Shown here: positions 36,689-46,213 of the stretch, one piece after another
Numbering within the stretch: position 1 is the stretch's first letter
Layout: the number at the start of each line of letters is the position of its first letter
Assembly (NCBI GenBank): GCA_021772135.1
Contig: JADYXQ010000074.1
Span: 1 to 64,000, forward strand
Source: Candidatus Obscuribacter sp.
Lineage (GTDB): Bacteria; Cyanobacteriota; Vampirovibrionia; Obscuribacterales; Obscuribacteraceae
Reading direction: 5' to 3'
Length of the DNA stretch: 64,000 nucleotides
Notes under the pieces: generated by a model
The model's input: only the letters and a program-made list of their open reading frames with translations
Told to the model about the DNA's origin: nothing
The model's database searches: none
Made by a program: the position numbers and the translations under genes

Positions 36689-38692
36689 ATGGTAGAAGGA
36701 CGCGCCTTAAACACTGACGATAAAAGTGACAGCACTAAGTGTGCTGGCAACGCGCTGATTCACGAGGCCTTGTGCGGTAAACCAGCGAAAGACGAAGTCA
36801 AAACCGAAGTTAAAGCCGAACCTAAAACCGAACCCAAGCCTGAAGTTAAAGCCGAAGCAAAACCTGAAGCCAAGCCAGAAAATTCTCAAGCCGACGCCAA
36901 AGCCGAAAACGATCGCATGCGCCTCGGTTATGTGCAAATGACGTTGCACAATTTATTGCCGGCAGTGATGTCACCATCTAATAGTGGCGACGGCACAGCA
37001 AAGTTGGAGCCGAAGCAAGCAGCCGAGTTGAAAGCAAGACAAATAGAGATCAAAGCCGAACTGGCCAGAGGCGAGTTTGGCCCTGCCACAAGCAAAGCTT
37101 ACGGCGAATATGTCGACTGGTTGCAAACCAAAGCGATGCCTGGAGAAGTCGCTCGCCTTAAGGCTTACGGTTTGCCCGCAGCAGACATAAAGAGCAATGA
37201 AGCAAAGCTGCCTTTGGACGGAAAAATTGATCTGAAGATCAATCCCAAAAGTCCTCCTGATGATAATCAGATGATGCGCTTGGATGCCGCCATTGAATGG
37301 GTGCAGCGTTCAGAAATGCGCATCAAGCCACTAGAGACAGCTCTTCTGCAAAGCGTAGACGGTCAGCTCACCGCCACTATCCGGCAAAACGGGTTGCCCA
37401 AAGGCTGGACTGAAAATGCCGACAGCGATCGTAACGCCTGGCGAGCGGCCACTGGCAAGCTTGTCAACACAGCTCTAAGTGCACGCACATATATAGAAGT
37501 TATTGACGAACTGAATAAAGCTACAGACAGCAAATTTGCTAACACCACCCCTGGTGGCGCTAAAATCGAGCGCGATCAGCAAGGCAAAATCACTCGCATC
37601 GACTTAAACTTGCCTCAGCACTGGGATCTAAACGCTTCTGAGAAGAAGCACATGGATTCTATGGATAAATGGATCATCGACCGCAAAGTTGAATTGCAAC
37701 CGGTTTTGACACAATTGCGCACTTTCGATAAACGGCCTGAGCGGGCCATAAACTGGGGCGATACCGAGTTGCGCGGCATGCAAGGAAGGTTTGATGCTGA
37801 CGGCAATCTTTTAGGTCTGGCAGCTAAAGGCAGCCCCGTTAAAAGTGGCGAGAATTTACGCGACATCAACCTTTTAGAGAGCCGCTTCCACATCACTGAA
37901 AAAGACAATAAAATAGTAGTCACTCAAGAAATTCAGGCACAAGAAGCTCAGTGGTGGAGCTACCAGAATATGGTGGGCGTGGACAATGTGGGCAAAAAGC
38001 TCACTATTCAACGCACCTTTGATCCGGGTCAACAAGTTGTCGTTCGCACTACAGATGGTTACGAGACCATGAAGGCACAAGATCTGAGCAGCTACAGACG
38101 CTGGGAGATGACCAAGCATTTCGGCGAAAAAGGTTTGATGACTGCGCTCGATGTGGGCATGGTGGCAACAGGCACCATTGAGGTGGCGGCCGCATTTAAA
38201 GCAGCACGGGTGGCTCAAGTAGCCGGCGAGCTGGCTCTTAAAACCGGCGTCGAGCAGAACTTAACTAAACAAGTTTTAAAAGGTTCGCTCCGTGCCACTG
38301 TCGGCGGTACTGGCATTTTCAACAATGCCGGAGCCCGCGAATCAGATGCCGGTCAATATGTGAACACCGCACGCTCAGTATATTTCCTCACAGATGTCAG
38401 TGTCGGTCTGGCCGCCGGTGGCTGGAAAGCACTGCGCGGTGCCAAAGGCGGTTTGGAATTCGCTCCTAAAGGTCTGGCTGGGCTCGAAGCCGGTAGCACC
38501 GCAGAAAAAGTCTACAAAGGCACTCACGGAGTTTTTAAAGCTTCAGAGCTAGGTTTTGTGCCGCTGGTCACTTCTGACATTTACCATCAAGTCAATAAAC
38601 TTAAAGACGATAAGTCTGCCCACATCAAGCGAGCTGCCATTCTCGACGCGCTCGAAAATGCCGGCAGCGAAGAAGCTCTGGAGAATCGCTAG
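36689..38692 (+). CDS. Large orphan protein with KPE/VKAE repeats
   Basis: 667 aa uninterrupted ORF starting 11 nt after the previous stop; VKTEVKAEPKTEPKPEVKAEAKPEAKPE. Confidence 0.75.
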   Translation: MVEGRALNTDDKSDSTKCAGNALIHEALCGKPAKDEVKTEVKAEPKTEPKPEVKAEAKPEAKPENSQADAKAENDRMRLGYVQMTLHNLLPAVMSPSNSGDGTAKLEPKQAAELKARQIEIKAELARGEFGPATSKAYGEYVDWLQTKAMPGEVARLKAYGLPAADIKSNEAKLPLDGKIDLKINPKSPPDDNQMMRLDAAIEWVQRSEMRIKPLETALLQSVDGQLTATIRQNGLPKGWTENADSDRNAWRAATGKLVNTALSARTYIEVIDELNKATDSKFANTTPGGAKIERDQQGKITRIDLNLPQHWDLNASEKKHMDSMDKWIIDRKVELQPVLTQLRTFDKRPERAINWGDTELRGMQGRFDADGNLLGLAAKGSPVKSGENLRDINLLESRFHITEKDNKIVVTQEIQAQEAQWWSYQNMVGVDNVGKKLTIQRTFDPGQQVVVRTTDGYETMKAQDLSSYRRWEMTKHFGEKGLMTALDVGMVATGTIEVAAAFKAARVAQVAGELALKTGVEQNLTKQVLKGSLRATVGGTGIFNNAGARESDAGQYVNTARSVYFLTDVSVGLAAGGWKALRGAKGGLEFAPKGLAGLEAGSTAEKVYKGTHGVFKASELGFVPLVTSDIYHQVNKLKDDKSAHIKRAAILDALENAGSEEALENR

Positions 38693-38696
38693 TAAT

Positions 38697-38783
38697 ATGG
38701 AGCGCCTATATTCTATCGCCAAAGCCCTGATCTTGATTTTGATAGTGGCTGTGGTACTGGTTTATCAAGTAATGGCGAAATAG
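38697..38783 (+). CDS. 28-aa single-TM peptide
   Basis: ATG 5 nt after the previous stop: MERLYSIAKALILILIVAVVLVYQVMAK. Confidence 0.45.
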   Translation: MERLYSIAKALILILIVAVVLVYQVMAK

Positions 38784-38811
38784 ATTTGGATTCAAACTGA
38801 AACTAATTATC

Positions 38812-39879
38812 CTAGCCCATGCCGCCCGGCGGAACATGAGGTGTGTCAGGACGATTGGACGAATTTGGAATTGGCGGCAACCGGCTTTCTATTTCTTTCA
38901 TATCGGGCAGTTTAAACATGCCGGTAGTCTGCTGACGAACTCCCTGACCTTTCGGCACGATGCCTTTGACGATTGCCACTGAGCAATAACCATGAACAGC
39001 CACAGCGTGTGAAACACTGCCTAGAAACAGCTTGGTCAAGCCGGTGCGACCATGCGATCCCATCACAATCAAATCGGCTCCCCAGGCTCCGGCAATGTGC
39101 AAAATCACTTCTCGCGGATCGCCTTCGCCAACTTGTGTCGTCACTCTTCCCGGTCCGACATAATCAACAAAATCAGCTGCCATTTCTTCCAACTCGGCTC
39201 GAGCCATAGCATGCAGCGAATCGTGCTCACGCGATAGGCTACCGGCACGCACAGCGCTCTCTGCCGAAGTAAAAGAATCGGTCAGAGCATTGACAACAGT
39301 TATTAGTTTGAAGCGGGTGTCGGCTGGCCAGTTCAAAGTTTTGGCCCAGGCCAGCGCCGCTTTTGAATAAGGCGAATTGTCCAGTGTAATCAGCACGTTT
39401 TTAAAACCGCTGGCTAAACTGGGAGCAGCATTGGGTGCTTCTGTAGCTTCGCTTTTAACAATCACTACCGGGCACTGGCCTTGCATCAGTACCGCTTGCG
39501 ACACACTGCCGAGTAACATCAGCTCCATGCCGCGATGACCGCGGGACCCCATCAAAATCATATCGGCGGCATTTTCTTTAGCGCCATTCAATATTTCAGA
39601 TTTGGGGTCGCCCTGAGCGGTTTCAAAAGTAACTCGACAGCCCCGTAGTTTGGACTGCAATTGAGCGGCCATTTTCTCTAGCGACTGACTGGCAGAAGCC
39701 GCAACCTCGGCACTGGGAGTCTGGTCTACCGGCTTGCGGCCAAAAGGCATAGCATTCTCGGCCTGCTTGAGCACCGTGAACAAAACAATTTCAGTACCTT
39801 CGGCCCACTTAAAGCTGCCTAAAGCGTCTAATGCGGCTTCTGAATGAGCTGAACCGTCTACAGCGGCTAATATTTTCAT
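38812..39879 (-). CDS. Tandem universal stress protein (two UspA domains)
   Basis: MKILAAVDGSAHSEAAL..., DMILMGSRGHRGMELMLLGSVSQAVLMQGQCPVVIVK and DLIVMGSHGRTGLTKLFLGSVSHAVAVHGYCSVAIVK. Confidence 0.96.
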   Translation of the reverse strand: MKILAAVDGSAHSEAALDALGSFKWAEGTEIVLFTVLKQAENAMPFGRKPVDQTPSAEVAASASQSLEKMAAQLQSKLRGCRVTFETAQGDPKSEILNGAKENAADMILMGSRGHRGMELMLLGSVSQAVLMQGQCPVVIVKSEATEAPNAAPSLASGFKNVLITLDNSPYSKAALAWAKTLNWPADTRFKLITVVNALTDSFTSAESAVRAGSLSREHDSLHAMARAELEEMAADFVDYVGPGRVTTQVGEGDPREVILHIAGAWGADLIVMGSHGRTGLTKLFLGSVSHAVAVHGYCSVAIVKGIVPKGQGVRQQTTGMFKLPDMKEIESRLPPIPNSSNRPDTPHVPPGGMG

Positions 39880-39902
39880 GAAACTCCGGGCCCACTAATG
39901 AA

Positions 39903-39934
39903 CATACATACATACATACATACATACATGCATA
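39903..39934 (-). repeat. Tetranucleotide repeat (TATG on minus strand, 8 units with one variant) in usp leader
   Basis: CATA x6, CATG, CATA read on the + strand. Confidence 0.95.
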
Positions 39935-39954
39935 CTCGACGAGTATACCGTCAA
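39932..39954 (-). promoter_or_regulatory. Putative promoter/operator of usp gene
   Basis: TTGACG on minus (39954-39949) adjoining palindrome ATACTCGACGAGTAT (39932-39946). Confidence 0.4.
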
Positions 39955-40070
39955 AGAAAGGTATCTAATTTCAGCCAAACTGCCCAACCAGAAAAGAATC
40001 ATGTATATCGCCAGCTTAGCCCGCTGGAGTTGTTATAGTACATAATAACAATGACGGGGGTTCTAAACAA

Positions 40071-40907
40071 ATGAAACGCTGGCAATCTCTCACAGTAGTG
40101 TTCGGTCTGGCCGTTCTGGGTGGCGCTTCGGTTAGCCTGAGCGGATGTTCTACAACATCTAAGAGTGTTAAAGAACATTATGTATCGGCTGAAATTGAGG
40201 GTACGGCTCAGAAAATCAATTTAGATGAAGTTCAGAAAGCCTTTTTTGAAACCAAGGGCGACAAAGATTTCAACAGCAAAATGGCTGACTTCGAAAAACG
40301 TGTCAACGAAATTTATGACGGCGAAGGAGTTGTAGCGCTAGATGCCACTCACGAAAACGACCGCCTTACTGTAATCGGCTATATTGACAAAGACAAAAAA
40401 CCTGGATTTCAAACCGGCGACGACAAGCTCTTTGCAATCGAGCAGACAGGCGCTGTAGTCAATAACGAGTTGCCTTATCGCGTGGCCGGCCATGATGGCA
40501 GACCATATTACGAAGGGCATCGCAGCATTCTCGACAATCCTTTCGTGCAAATGATGGTGATGTCGCACATGATGAATAGCTGGGGTGGTCGCTACCACAC
40601 GCCTTATTCAAACTATGGCGGCCTCATGGGCAATCGCAACACCTGGCGCCAGAGCCCACAATATACGCAACAAAAAACTGCCAATCAGGGTTTCTTCTCG
40701 CGCTTTAAAACAAAAGCCGGCGGTGGACTGACCAGCAAAACCGGTTTCGGTTCAGGTACATTCACCAATAGCAGTGCCACAAGCAAAAGAAGCTGGGGCG
40801 GTCTCAGTGGCTCGTCTCCCAGTTCCTCCACGAACTCCGGCTGGGGCGGTAGACGTTCTTCCGGATTCTCCATGGGTTCACGCGGATGGGGCGGACGCAG
40901 ACGCTAA
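40071..40907 (+). CDS. Lipoprotein with Gly/Ser/Arg-rich C-terminus
   Basis: VFGLAVLGGASVSLSGCSTTS lipobox; GWGGRRSSGFSMGSRGWGGRRR tail. Confidence 0.75.
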   Translation: MKRWQSLTVVFGLAVLGGASVSLSGCSTTSKSVKEHYVSAEIEGTAQKINLDEVQKAFFETKGDKDFNSKMADFEKRVNEIYDGEGVVALDATHENDRLTVIGYIDKDKKPGFQTGDDKLFAIEQTGAVVNNELPYRVAGHDGRPYYEGHRSILDNPFVQMMVMSHMMNSWGGRYHTPYSNYGGLMGNRNTWRQSPQYTQQKTANQGFFSRFKTKAGGGLTSKTGFGSGTFTNSSATSKRSWGGLSGSSPSSSTNSGWGGRRSSGFSMGSRGWGGRRR

Positions 40908-41890
40908 TGAATTATTTATTGCGAGTTTCTGACCATTTGAATCAGCATCTGGTGGTGCTCACATTGGATGATCGCATCGTGCGCCAACCGGCAGTAGACA
41001 TCGTTTTTGAAATTCTTGGTGCTCAGTCGCCTGAAGAATTAGTTGAAGCGGGTCGCCTGCCGGAAGGTCAGCTCGATGATCTGCGCGCCTTGCAGAATCT
41101 TATATTTGATCGCGACAATGACGGCATTTTTATCTCCAATACCATTGACCTCAAAGCCAATAATGAAGAGCTTGATCCTGAGGCACCACTTGCTCAGGCT
41201 TTCGTCTCTTCAGAGAGAGATTCTATTAAATACATGCGCTGCGATCTGGTGGTCATAGATAAAAAGGCACCAGAGAAAAACTCAGCTAACGGCAGCCAGA
41301 AGCAAGAATCGGGGCCGGCTAAGCTCGATGCCGCCGCCAATATGGCAAAACAAATCGAAGACTACAGTCGGGTTTTATTCTTGCACCAGATTAGTGTAGG
41401 CACCCAAATTGATGTCACTAAAGATTATGCCGAACTGGTTGACGTAATCGCCTGGGCCGAACGAGAAGCACTAATTGAAATAGACGTCAACAAAGCAGCC
41501 TATAAGTTGACTGAAAAAGGCAAGCGCACCCATGATTCGTATATCGCGGAAGCCCAAGACCTGATCAAGCGTTTTGATATTTACGGCGACGTCGATGTAG
41601 ATGCCTCTGGTGTGGCCAGATTCGATACCAATTTAGGCCGCGATTTGCGAGTGGCCGCTTTTGAAACTGAAGGCGTTGACCCTTTTCGCGCGCGTTTTTT
41701 ACTGGGGCTCAATGACGGCGAATGGGACAAACTCGATAGCTGGATGGATAAATTTGAAAGTGCCGACTGGTACGGTGAAATTTTTGCACCAGTAGAAAAA
41801 GCAGCAAGCATTGAAGAAATTGGTGAAAGCAAATTGCAAAAGATCATAGAACAAGGCAAAGCGGCATTGAGACTCGATCAATCAAGATGA
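40907..41890 (+). CDS. Hypothetical protein
   Basis: MNYLLRVSDHLNQHLVVLTLDDRIVRQPAVDIVFEIL...; start overlaps upstream stop (TAATG). Confidence 0.75.
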   Translation: MNYLLRVSDHLNQHLVVLTLDDRIVRQPAVDIVFEILGAQSPEELVEAGRLPEGQLDDLRALQNLIFDRDNDGIFISNTIDLKANNEELDPEAPLAQAFVSSERDSIKYMRCDLVVIDKKAPEKNSANGSQKQESGPAKLDAAANMAKQIEDYSRVLFLHQISVGTQIDVTKDYAELVDVIAWAEREALIEIDVNKAAYKLTEKGKRTHDSYIAEAQDLIKRFDIYGDVDVDASGVARFDTNLGRDLRVAAFETEGVDPFRARFLLGLNDGEWDKLDSWMDKFESADWYGEIFAPVEKAASIEEIGESKLQKIIEQGKAALRLDQSR

Positions 41891-42381
41891 AAGACCAAGA
41901 ACCTTGCGAAATTCTTTCCATTCTAGCCAGAGATGGCCGCACCACTGCTGAGACCATTGCCAAGTTAACAGGCAAGAACATTGATGAAATCAAAAGCTCT
42001 ATTGAGCAGTATGAAAATGAAGGCGTGATCAAACGCTATAACGCTGTTATTGATTGGGATAAAGCCGGTTTTGACAAAGTCACCGCCTTTATCGACGTTA
42101 AAGTTGTGCCGGCTCGCGACGTTGGTTTTGACGCAATAGCCGCTCGCATTGCTCGTTTTCCTGAAGTCAAAAGCGTCTGGTTGGTTTCAGGCGGCAGCGA
42201 TTTACGCGTGATTGTCGAATCAGTAAACTTAAAAGTGCTGGCTAATTTCGTGGCCGAAAAGCTAGCCACTATTCATGGTGTCACAGGCACTGTTACTCAC
42301 TTTTTACTGAGACGCTACAAAGAAGACGACGTACTCTATCTAGAAGCTGAAAGCAACGAGCGATTAGTGATCGCGCCCTAA
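41887..42381 (+). CDS. Lrp/AsnC-family transcriptional regulator
   Basis: ILARDGRTTAETIAKLTGKNIDEIKSSIEQYENEGVIKRYNAVIDWDKAGF; C-terminal AsnC effector domain; ATGA overlap. Confidence 0.94.
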   Translation: MKDQEPCEILSILARDGRTTAETIAKLTGKNIDEIKSSIEQYENEGVIKRYNAVIDWDKAGFDKVTAFIDVKVVPARDVGFDAIAARIARFPEVKSVWLVSGGSDLRVIVESVNLKVLANFVAEKLATIHGVTGTVTHFLLRRYKEDDVLYLEAESNERLVIAP

Positions 42382-42405
42382 ACAAATTCAGAAATCATCA
42401 GGTGT

Positions 42406-43584
42406 ATGGCAGCTTTAAAGCCTATAGCAAAAATAGCCGGCCAGTTGCCTGTATCAGGTATCAGACGTTTTTTTGATATAGCGGCTTCAATGCAAGATGT
42501 AATTTCGCTTGGTGTGGGCGAACCAGATTTCGTCACACCCTGGCAAATCAGAGAAGCGGCCATCTATTCTTTAGAACGTGGGCAGACTTCTTATACTTCC
42601 AACTGGGGTCTGATTGAACTGCGCCGCGAGATTGGCGCTTATTTGCAAAAGCGATATAAGGTCGCCTATCGCCCAGAAGATCAAATTCTCATTACTGTGG
42701 GAGTTTCAGAGGGCCTAGATATTGCCTTGCGCACTATTCTTGATCCTGGTGATGAAGTGCTGGTGCCTGAGCCTTGTTATGTTTCTTACAAACCCTGTGT
42801 CAGTCTGGCCGGCGGTGTGCCTGTGGCGGTTGAAACCAATGCAGTAGACAATTTCGCTATAGATGTAGACCGTTTGCGCGCGCAGCTAACCAGCCGAACA
42901 AAAGCTATTTTAATCGGATATCCGTCTAACCCCACCGGCGTCACCATGCCTCGATCTGTCTTGCAGGACGTGGTGCGCTTTGCCGAAGAAAACGGCCTTT
43001 ATATTCTTAGCGACGAAATTTATGATCGTTTGATTTACGATGGCGAACACACCTGCGTGCCGTCGCTTGCCGGCGCTTACGAACGGACAATTTTATTCAA
43101 CGGTTTTTCTAAAGCCTACGCCATGACCGGATGGCGTATCGGATACGTCTGCGGACCAGCTGAAATCATGGCGACGATGATGAAAATTCATTCTTACACC
43201 ATGCTCTGTGCGCCGATTACCGGTCAGAAAGCGGCCCTGGAAGCGATTAAGAGCGCTGAGCCGCATGTGCTCGATATGGTCAGTCAATACGGCCAGAGAC
43301 GCAAAGTGATGGTGGATGGTTTTAACTCTATCGGTTTACATTGCCACATGCCTCAGGGTGCATTTTATGCATTTCCCAGTGTCGCTGCCACCGGCCTCAG
43401 TGCCGAAGACTTTGCCGAAAGATTACTATTCGAACAACATGTAGCAGTAGTACCAGGCACTGCATTTGGTGCAGGTGGCGCCGGTCACATAAGATGCAGT
43501 TACGCTACTTCTGTAGAAAAAATCGAGCTGGCATTGACAAGAATAAAGTCATTCGTCGAACAATTACCCAAACCGACTACCTGA
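42406..43584 (+). CDS. Class I/II pyridoxal-phosphate aminotransferase
   Basis: ISLGVGEPDFVTPWQIREAA, YPSNPTGVTM, LSDEIYDRLIYDGEH, FNGFSKAYAMTGWRIGY. Confidence 0.96.
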   Translation: MAALKPIAKIAGQLPVSGIRRFFDIAASMQDVISLGVGEPDFVTPWQIREAAIYSLERGQTSYTSNWGLIELRREIGAYLQKRYKVAYRPEDQILITVGVSEGLDIALRTILDPGDEVLVPEPCYVSYKPCVSLAGGVPVAVETNAVDNFAIDVDRLRAQLTSRTKAILIGYPSNPTGVTMPRSVLQDVVRFAEENGLYILSDEIYDRLIYDGEHTCVPSLAGAYERTILFNGFSKAYAMTGWRIGYVCGPAEIMATMMKIHSYTMLCAPITGQKAALEAIKSAEPHVLDMVSQYGQRRKVMVDGFNSIGLHCHMPQGAFYAFPSVAATGLSAEDFAERLLFEQHVAVVPGTAFGAGGAGHIRCSYATSVEKIELALTRIKSFVEQLPKPTT

Positions 43585-44419
43585 AAGCAGTAACGGCAAT
43601 ATTGCCGGCCATACTGGTTTCAAGACTTTTTTGCGCAGCAGCGATAATAATGCCGGGGTGCTCGCAAGTCTGAGGAACGGCCGCTACACCGGCATAGGGC
43701 CTGAGGTTTTCTTCAAAGCGTTGACTCTGATTGTGCACCATGGCAATTTCAATGATGCGTGCGGCACAAGTCGCTGATTCTTCTAGAGTAGAGCCTGCCA
43801 GCACCATGCCGATCATGCCGTTGAAGTGGCAGACATAATCTAATTTGCGCACTTCGCTGACAACGATGCGACCGAGCCAGGCAAGAATTTCTTCAGCCGG
43901 ATGGGTCACCTGAGCATTTGCTCCCACCGGAGCGAGGATGACAATACCGAAACCGAGCTTGGTGCGCTGGTAGCGATGAAATTCTTGAGATAAAAACCAG
44001 TAGAAAGAGCCGTCGGCAAACATTCCCGAATTGCTGTCCACCATTTTTAGATAAAAGGCATCAAAGCGGCTCTGGTCAAATACTGCCGGCTCGGGCAAGG
44101 CCGAGGGGATTTCTTGATTGCGGCGTTCAGCCCCTGGCGCGGCGCCCCTGGCCAAAATAGCGCTCATTTCAGCCAGATCTGCGCTGTCTTTAGTCCAGAT
44201 CACCGGCGCATCATCATTTTCACCGGCATAGAGGCACCAGCGCGGCACATTGGTGGTTGCAAAAGCAAAGGTGCAGGTGACCACTAGAGGTGCTTCATTG
44301 GGCTTTTGAAATGGTAAGGCGATGAGCGAGCCACGAATCATCGAAGCCATTTCTACAAGTGACTGGAGCACAAAGCCGTCTGGTGTATTGGCAATTTTCG
44401 CAAGTTTTGTGCGTTCCAT
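43577..44419 (-). CDS. Degenerate GGDEF-like domain protein
   Basis: SGMFADGSFYWFLSQEFHRYQRTKLGFGIVILAPVG...VRKLDYVCHFNGMIGMVLAGSTLEESATCAARI: GGDEF-fold layout without the GGDEF signature. Confidence 0.6.
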   Translation of the reverse strand: MERTKLAKIANTPDGFVLQSLVEMASMIRGSLIALPFQKPNEAPLVVTCTFAFATTNVPRWCLYAGENDDAPVIWTKDSADLAEMSAILARGAAPGAERRNQEIPSALPEPAVFDQSRFDAFYLKMVDSNSGMFADGSFYWFLSQEFHRYQRTKLGFGIVILAPVGANAQVTHPAEEILAWLGRIVVSEVRKLDYVCHFNGMIGMVLAGSTLEESATCAARIIEIAMVHNQSQRFEENLRPYAGVAAVPQTCEHPGIIIAAAQKSLETSMAGNIAVTAFR

Positions 44420-44498
44420 TTAAGCGCTCTTTGAGACTGACAATATGCAAGTTAATAGCATTGTCGCTATAAAATCCACCCACTTAACCAATTAAGTT

Positions 44499-46208
44499 AT
44501 GCCCCCAGAAGCTCAAAGCACCACTTTAGATCCACATTTTGGCAACAGTCTGTTAGTCTTAGTCAGTGTTTCCCGGAAAAATACGGCTTCAATGTATCGA
44601 CCGAAAGTAGATCCAAACTCCCTGCCTCTTCGTCTGCCGCCTCTGGAGTCTTTGCCAGCCAGTAAAGACATCACCGAAATGCTTCACCAGGCGCAGAAAA
44701 CCCCCGGCCGTTTCATCGAGCTTTCCTGGTTACGTCCGGGCACCGATGTTAATCTCGCCTTGTCCTGCCATCTAAATGCCCAAGGTACTGGCGAACCTAT
44801 CTGGCAGTTGACTGAGGGCTTAAACCGCGCCCTGCGAGAAATTTGGACTTACCCCAGTGGTGACCTGGCCTTGATTTTGAATCTAGTCACCGCTGAGTGC
44901 ACCGGAGACACTCTAACCCTGGGCGACTCCGCTATGCTGGCCGGTACCGGCCAATCCCGCCTAAATACAAATACTTCCAGTTCATACAGCACTTCTTTTC
45001 TTGGTCTACAGGCTACAACCGGGCAGAGAATGCCGGTAATTAATGCCAGCCGCTACACAAAAATTGCCACTATGGAAGGTGAGCTTACCGACCTGGCAGT
45101 GCCTAATTTATTGCAGTCAATCAACATGGGCAAAATGACCGGATGTTTGTTTGTCGACAATGGCCAATCGGCCGCCGAATTGTTTTTCGAAGATGGTAGT
45201 TTGAATCACGCCACTGCCATGGATTTACAGGGCGAACAGGCGATTATGGAACTGGTGACCTGGGAAAAAGGCAAGTTCTATTTTTATCGCGACGAGAAAA
45301 ACCCTTTAAAAACCATTGTCAAACGCATCGATGTACTGATGATGGAAGGTGTTACATTAGTCGACCAGAGCAAGTCGCTGATGGCGGCAGGTTTGAAGAT
45401 GGAGTCTTACATCGACAAAAAAGTACCGCTTTTGTCGGAACAAGACTTTGAAAAACGCGTATCGAAGGGAGCACCCGTAGATATGCCACAGCAAAAGGCT
45501 TTTTATCTACAGCTTGATGGCGGTGAAACTCTATTTGATCTGTTGCGTAAGCGACCAATGGTCAAAAAAGAATGGGTGCCGATTTTATTCAATCTACTCA
45601 ATTGCGATTTAATCGTCATTGCTAAAAAATCGGCGAAAAATGACAAAACAGCCGGGCTTGAGTCTACGGCCATCGACGTCACAGCGATTGAGCGAGTCAA
45701 TAAAATGCTCGCTCGCCCTGACACCGGCATTATTTCCTACCCTTCTTTCCACTATTTTCTAGAACAAGAATTTCAGCGCTACAAGCTTTATCAGACACCA
45801 TATTCGGTGATCATTTTTGAGATGTGGAATTGGCATAACAATCAGCTGCAGCCACTGACACCTGCATCTCTGCAAGAAGCGTGCAATCGCATCAAAACAG
45901 CTACTCGCTCCCTCGATCTTTTTGCTCATTTTGAAGCTCTCAGCTATGTCATTCTTTTGCCCAATACAGAAACACCGGCAGCGGCAATGCTGGCGCACAG
46001 AATTTTGGAGATGTTGAGAATGCGGCAGCTGGGCCCCGAGTCTAATGCCGACAATCTCGCGCTAGCCTTTGGCGTAGCCGGTATGCCTGAAGACTGCAAA
46101 GATACTGGCTTACTGCTATCAGCAGCCAAGGCATCAAAACTGGTGGCACAACGCAACAACTATCCGATTGTGATGTTTAAAGACATGCAGAGCCCAAATT
46201 TAACTTGA
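44499..46208 (+). CDS. DUF4388/PATAN-like plus degenerate GGDEF-like protein
   Basis: EGELTDLAVPNLLQSINMGKMTGCLFVDNGQSAAELFFEDGSLNHATAMDLQGEQAIMELVTWEKGKFYFYRDE; C-terminal SYPSFHYFLEQEFQRYKLYQTPYSVIIFEM...DLFAHFEALSYVILLPNTETPAAAMLAHRI. Confidence 0.75.
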   Translation: MPPEAQSTTLDPHFGNSLLVLVSVSRKNTASMYRPKVDPNSLPLRLPPLESLPASKDITEMLHQAQKTPGRFIELSWLRPGTDVNLALSCHLNAQGTGEPIWQLTEGLNRALREIWTYPSGDLALILNLVTAECTGDTLTLGDSAMLAGTGQSRLNTNTSSSYSTSFLGLQATTGQRMPVINASRYTKIATMEGELTDLAVPNLLQSINMGKMTGCLFVDNGQSAAELFFEDGSLNHATAMDLQGEQAIMELVTWEKGKFYFYRDEKNPLKTIVKRIDVLMMEGVTLVDQSKSLMAAGLKMESYIDKKVPLLSEQDFEKRVSKGAPVDMPQQKAFYLQLDGGETLFDLLRKRPMVKKEWVPILFNLLNCDLIVIAKKSAKNDKTAGLESTAIDVTAIERVNKMLARPDTGIISYPSFHYFLEQEFQRYKLYQTPYSVIIFEMWNWHNNQLQPLTPASLQEACNRIKTATRSLDLFAHFEALSYVILLPNTETPAAAMLAHRILEMLRMRQLGPESNADNLALAFGVAGMPEDCKDTGLLLSAAKASKLVAQRNNYPIVMFKDMQSPNLT

Positions 46209-46213
46209 GTGTT

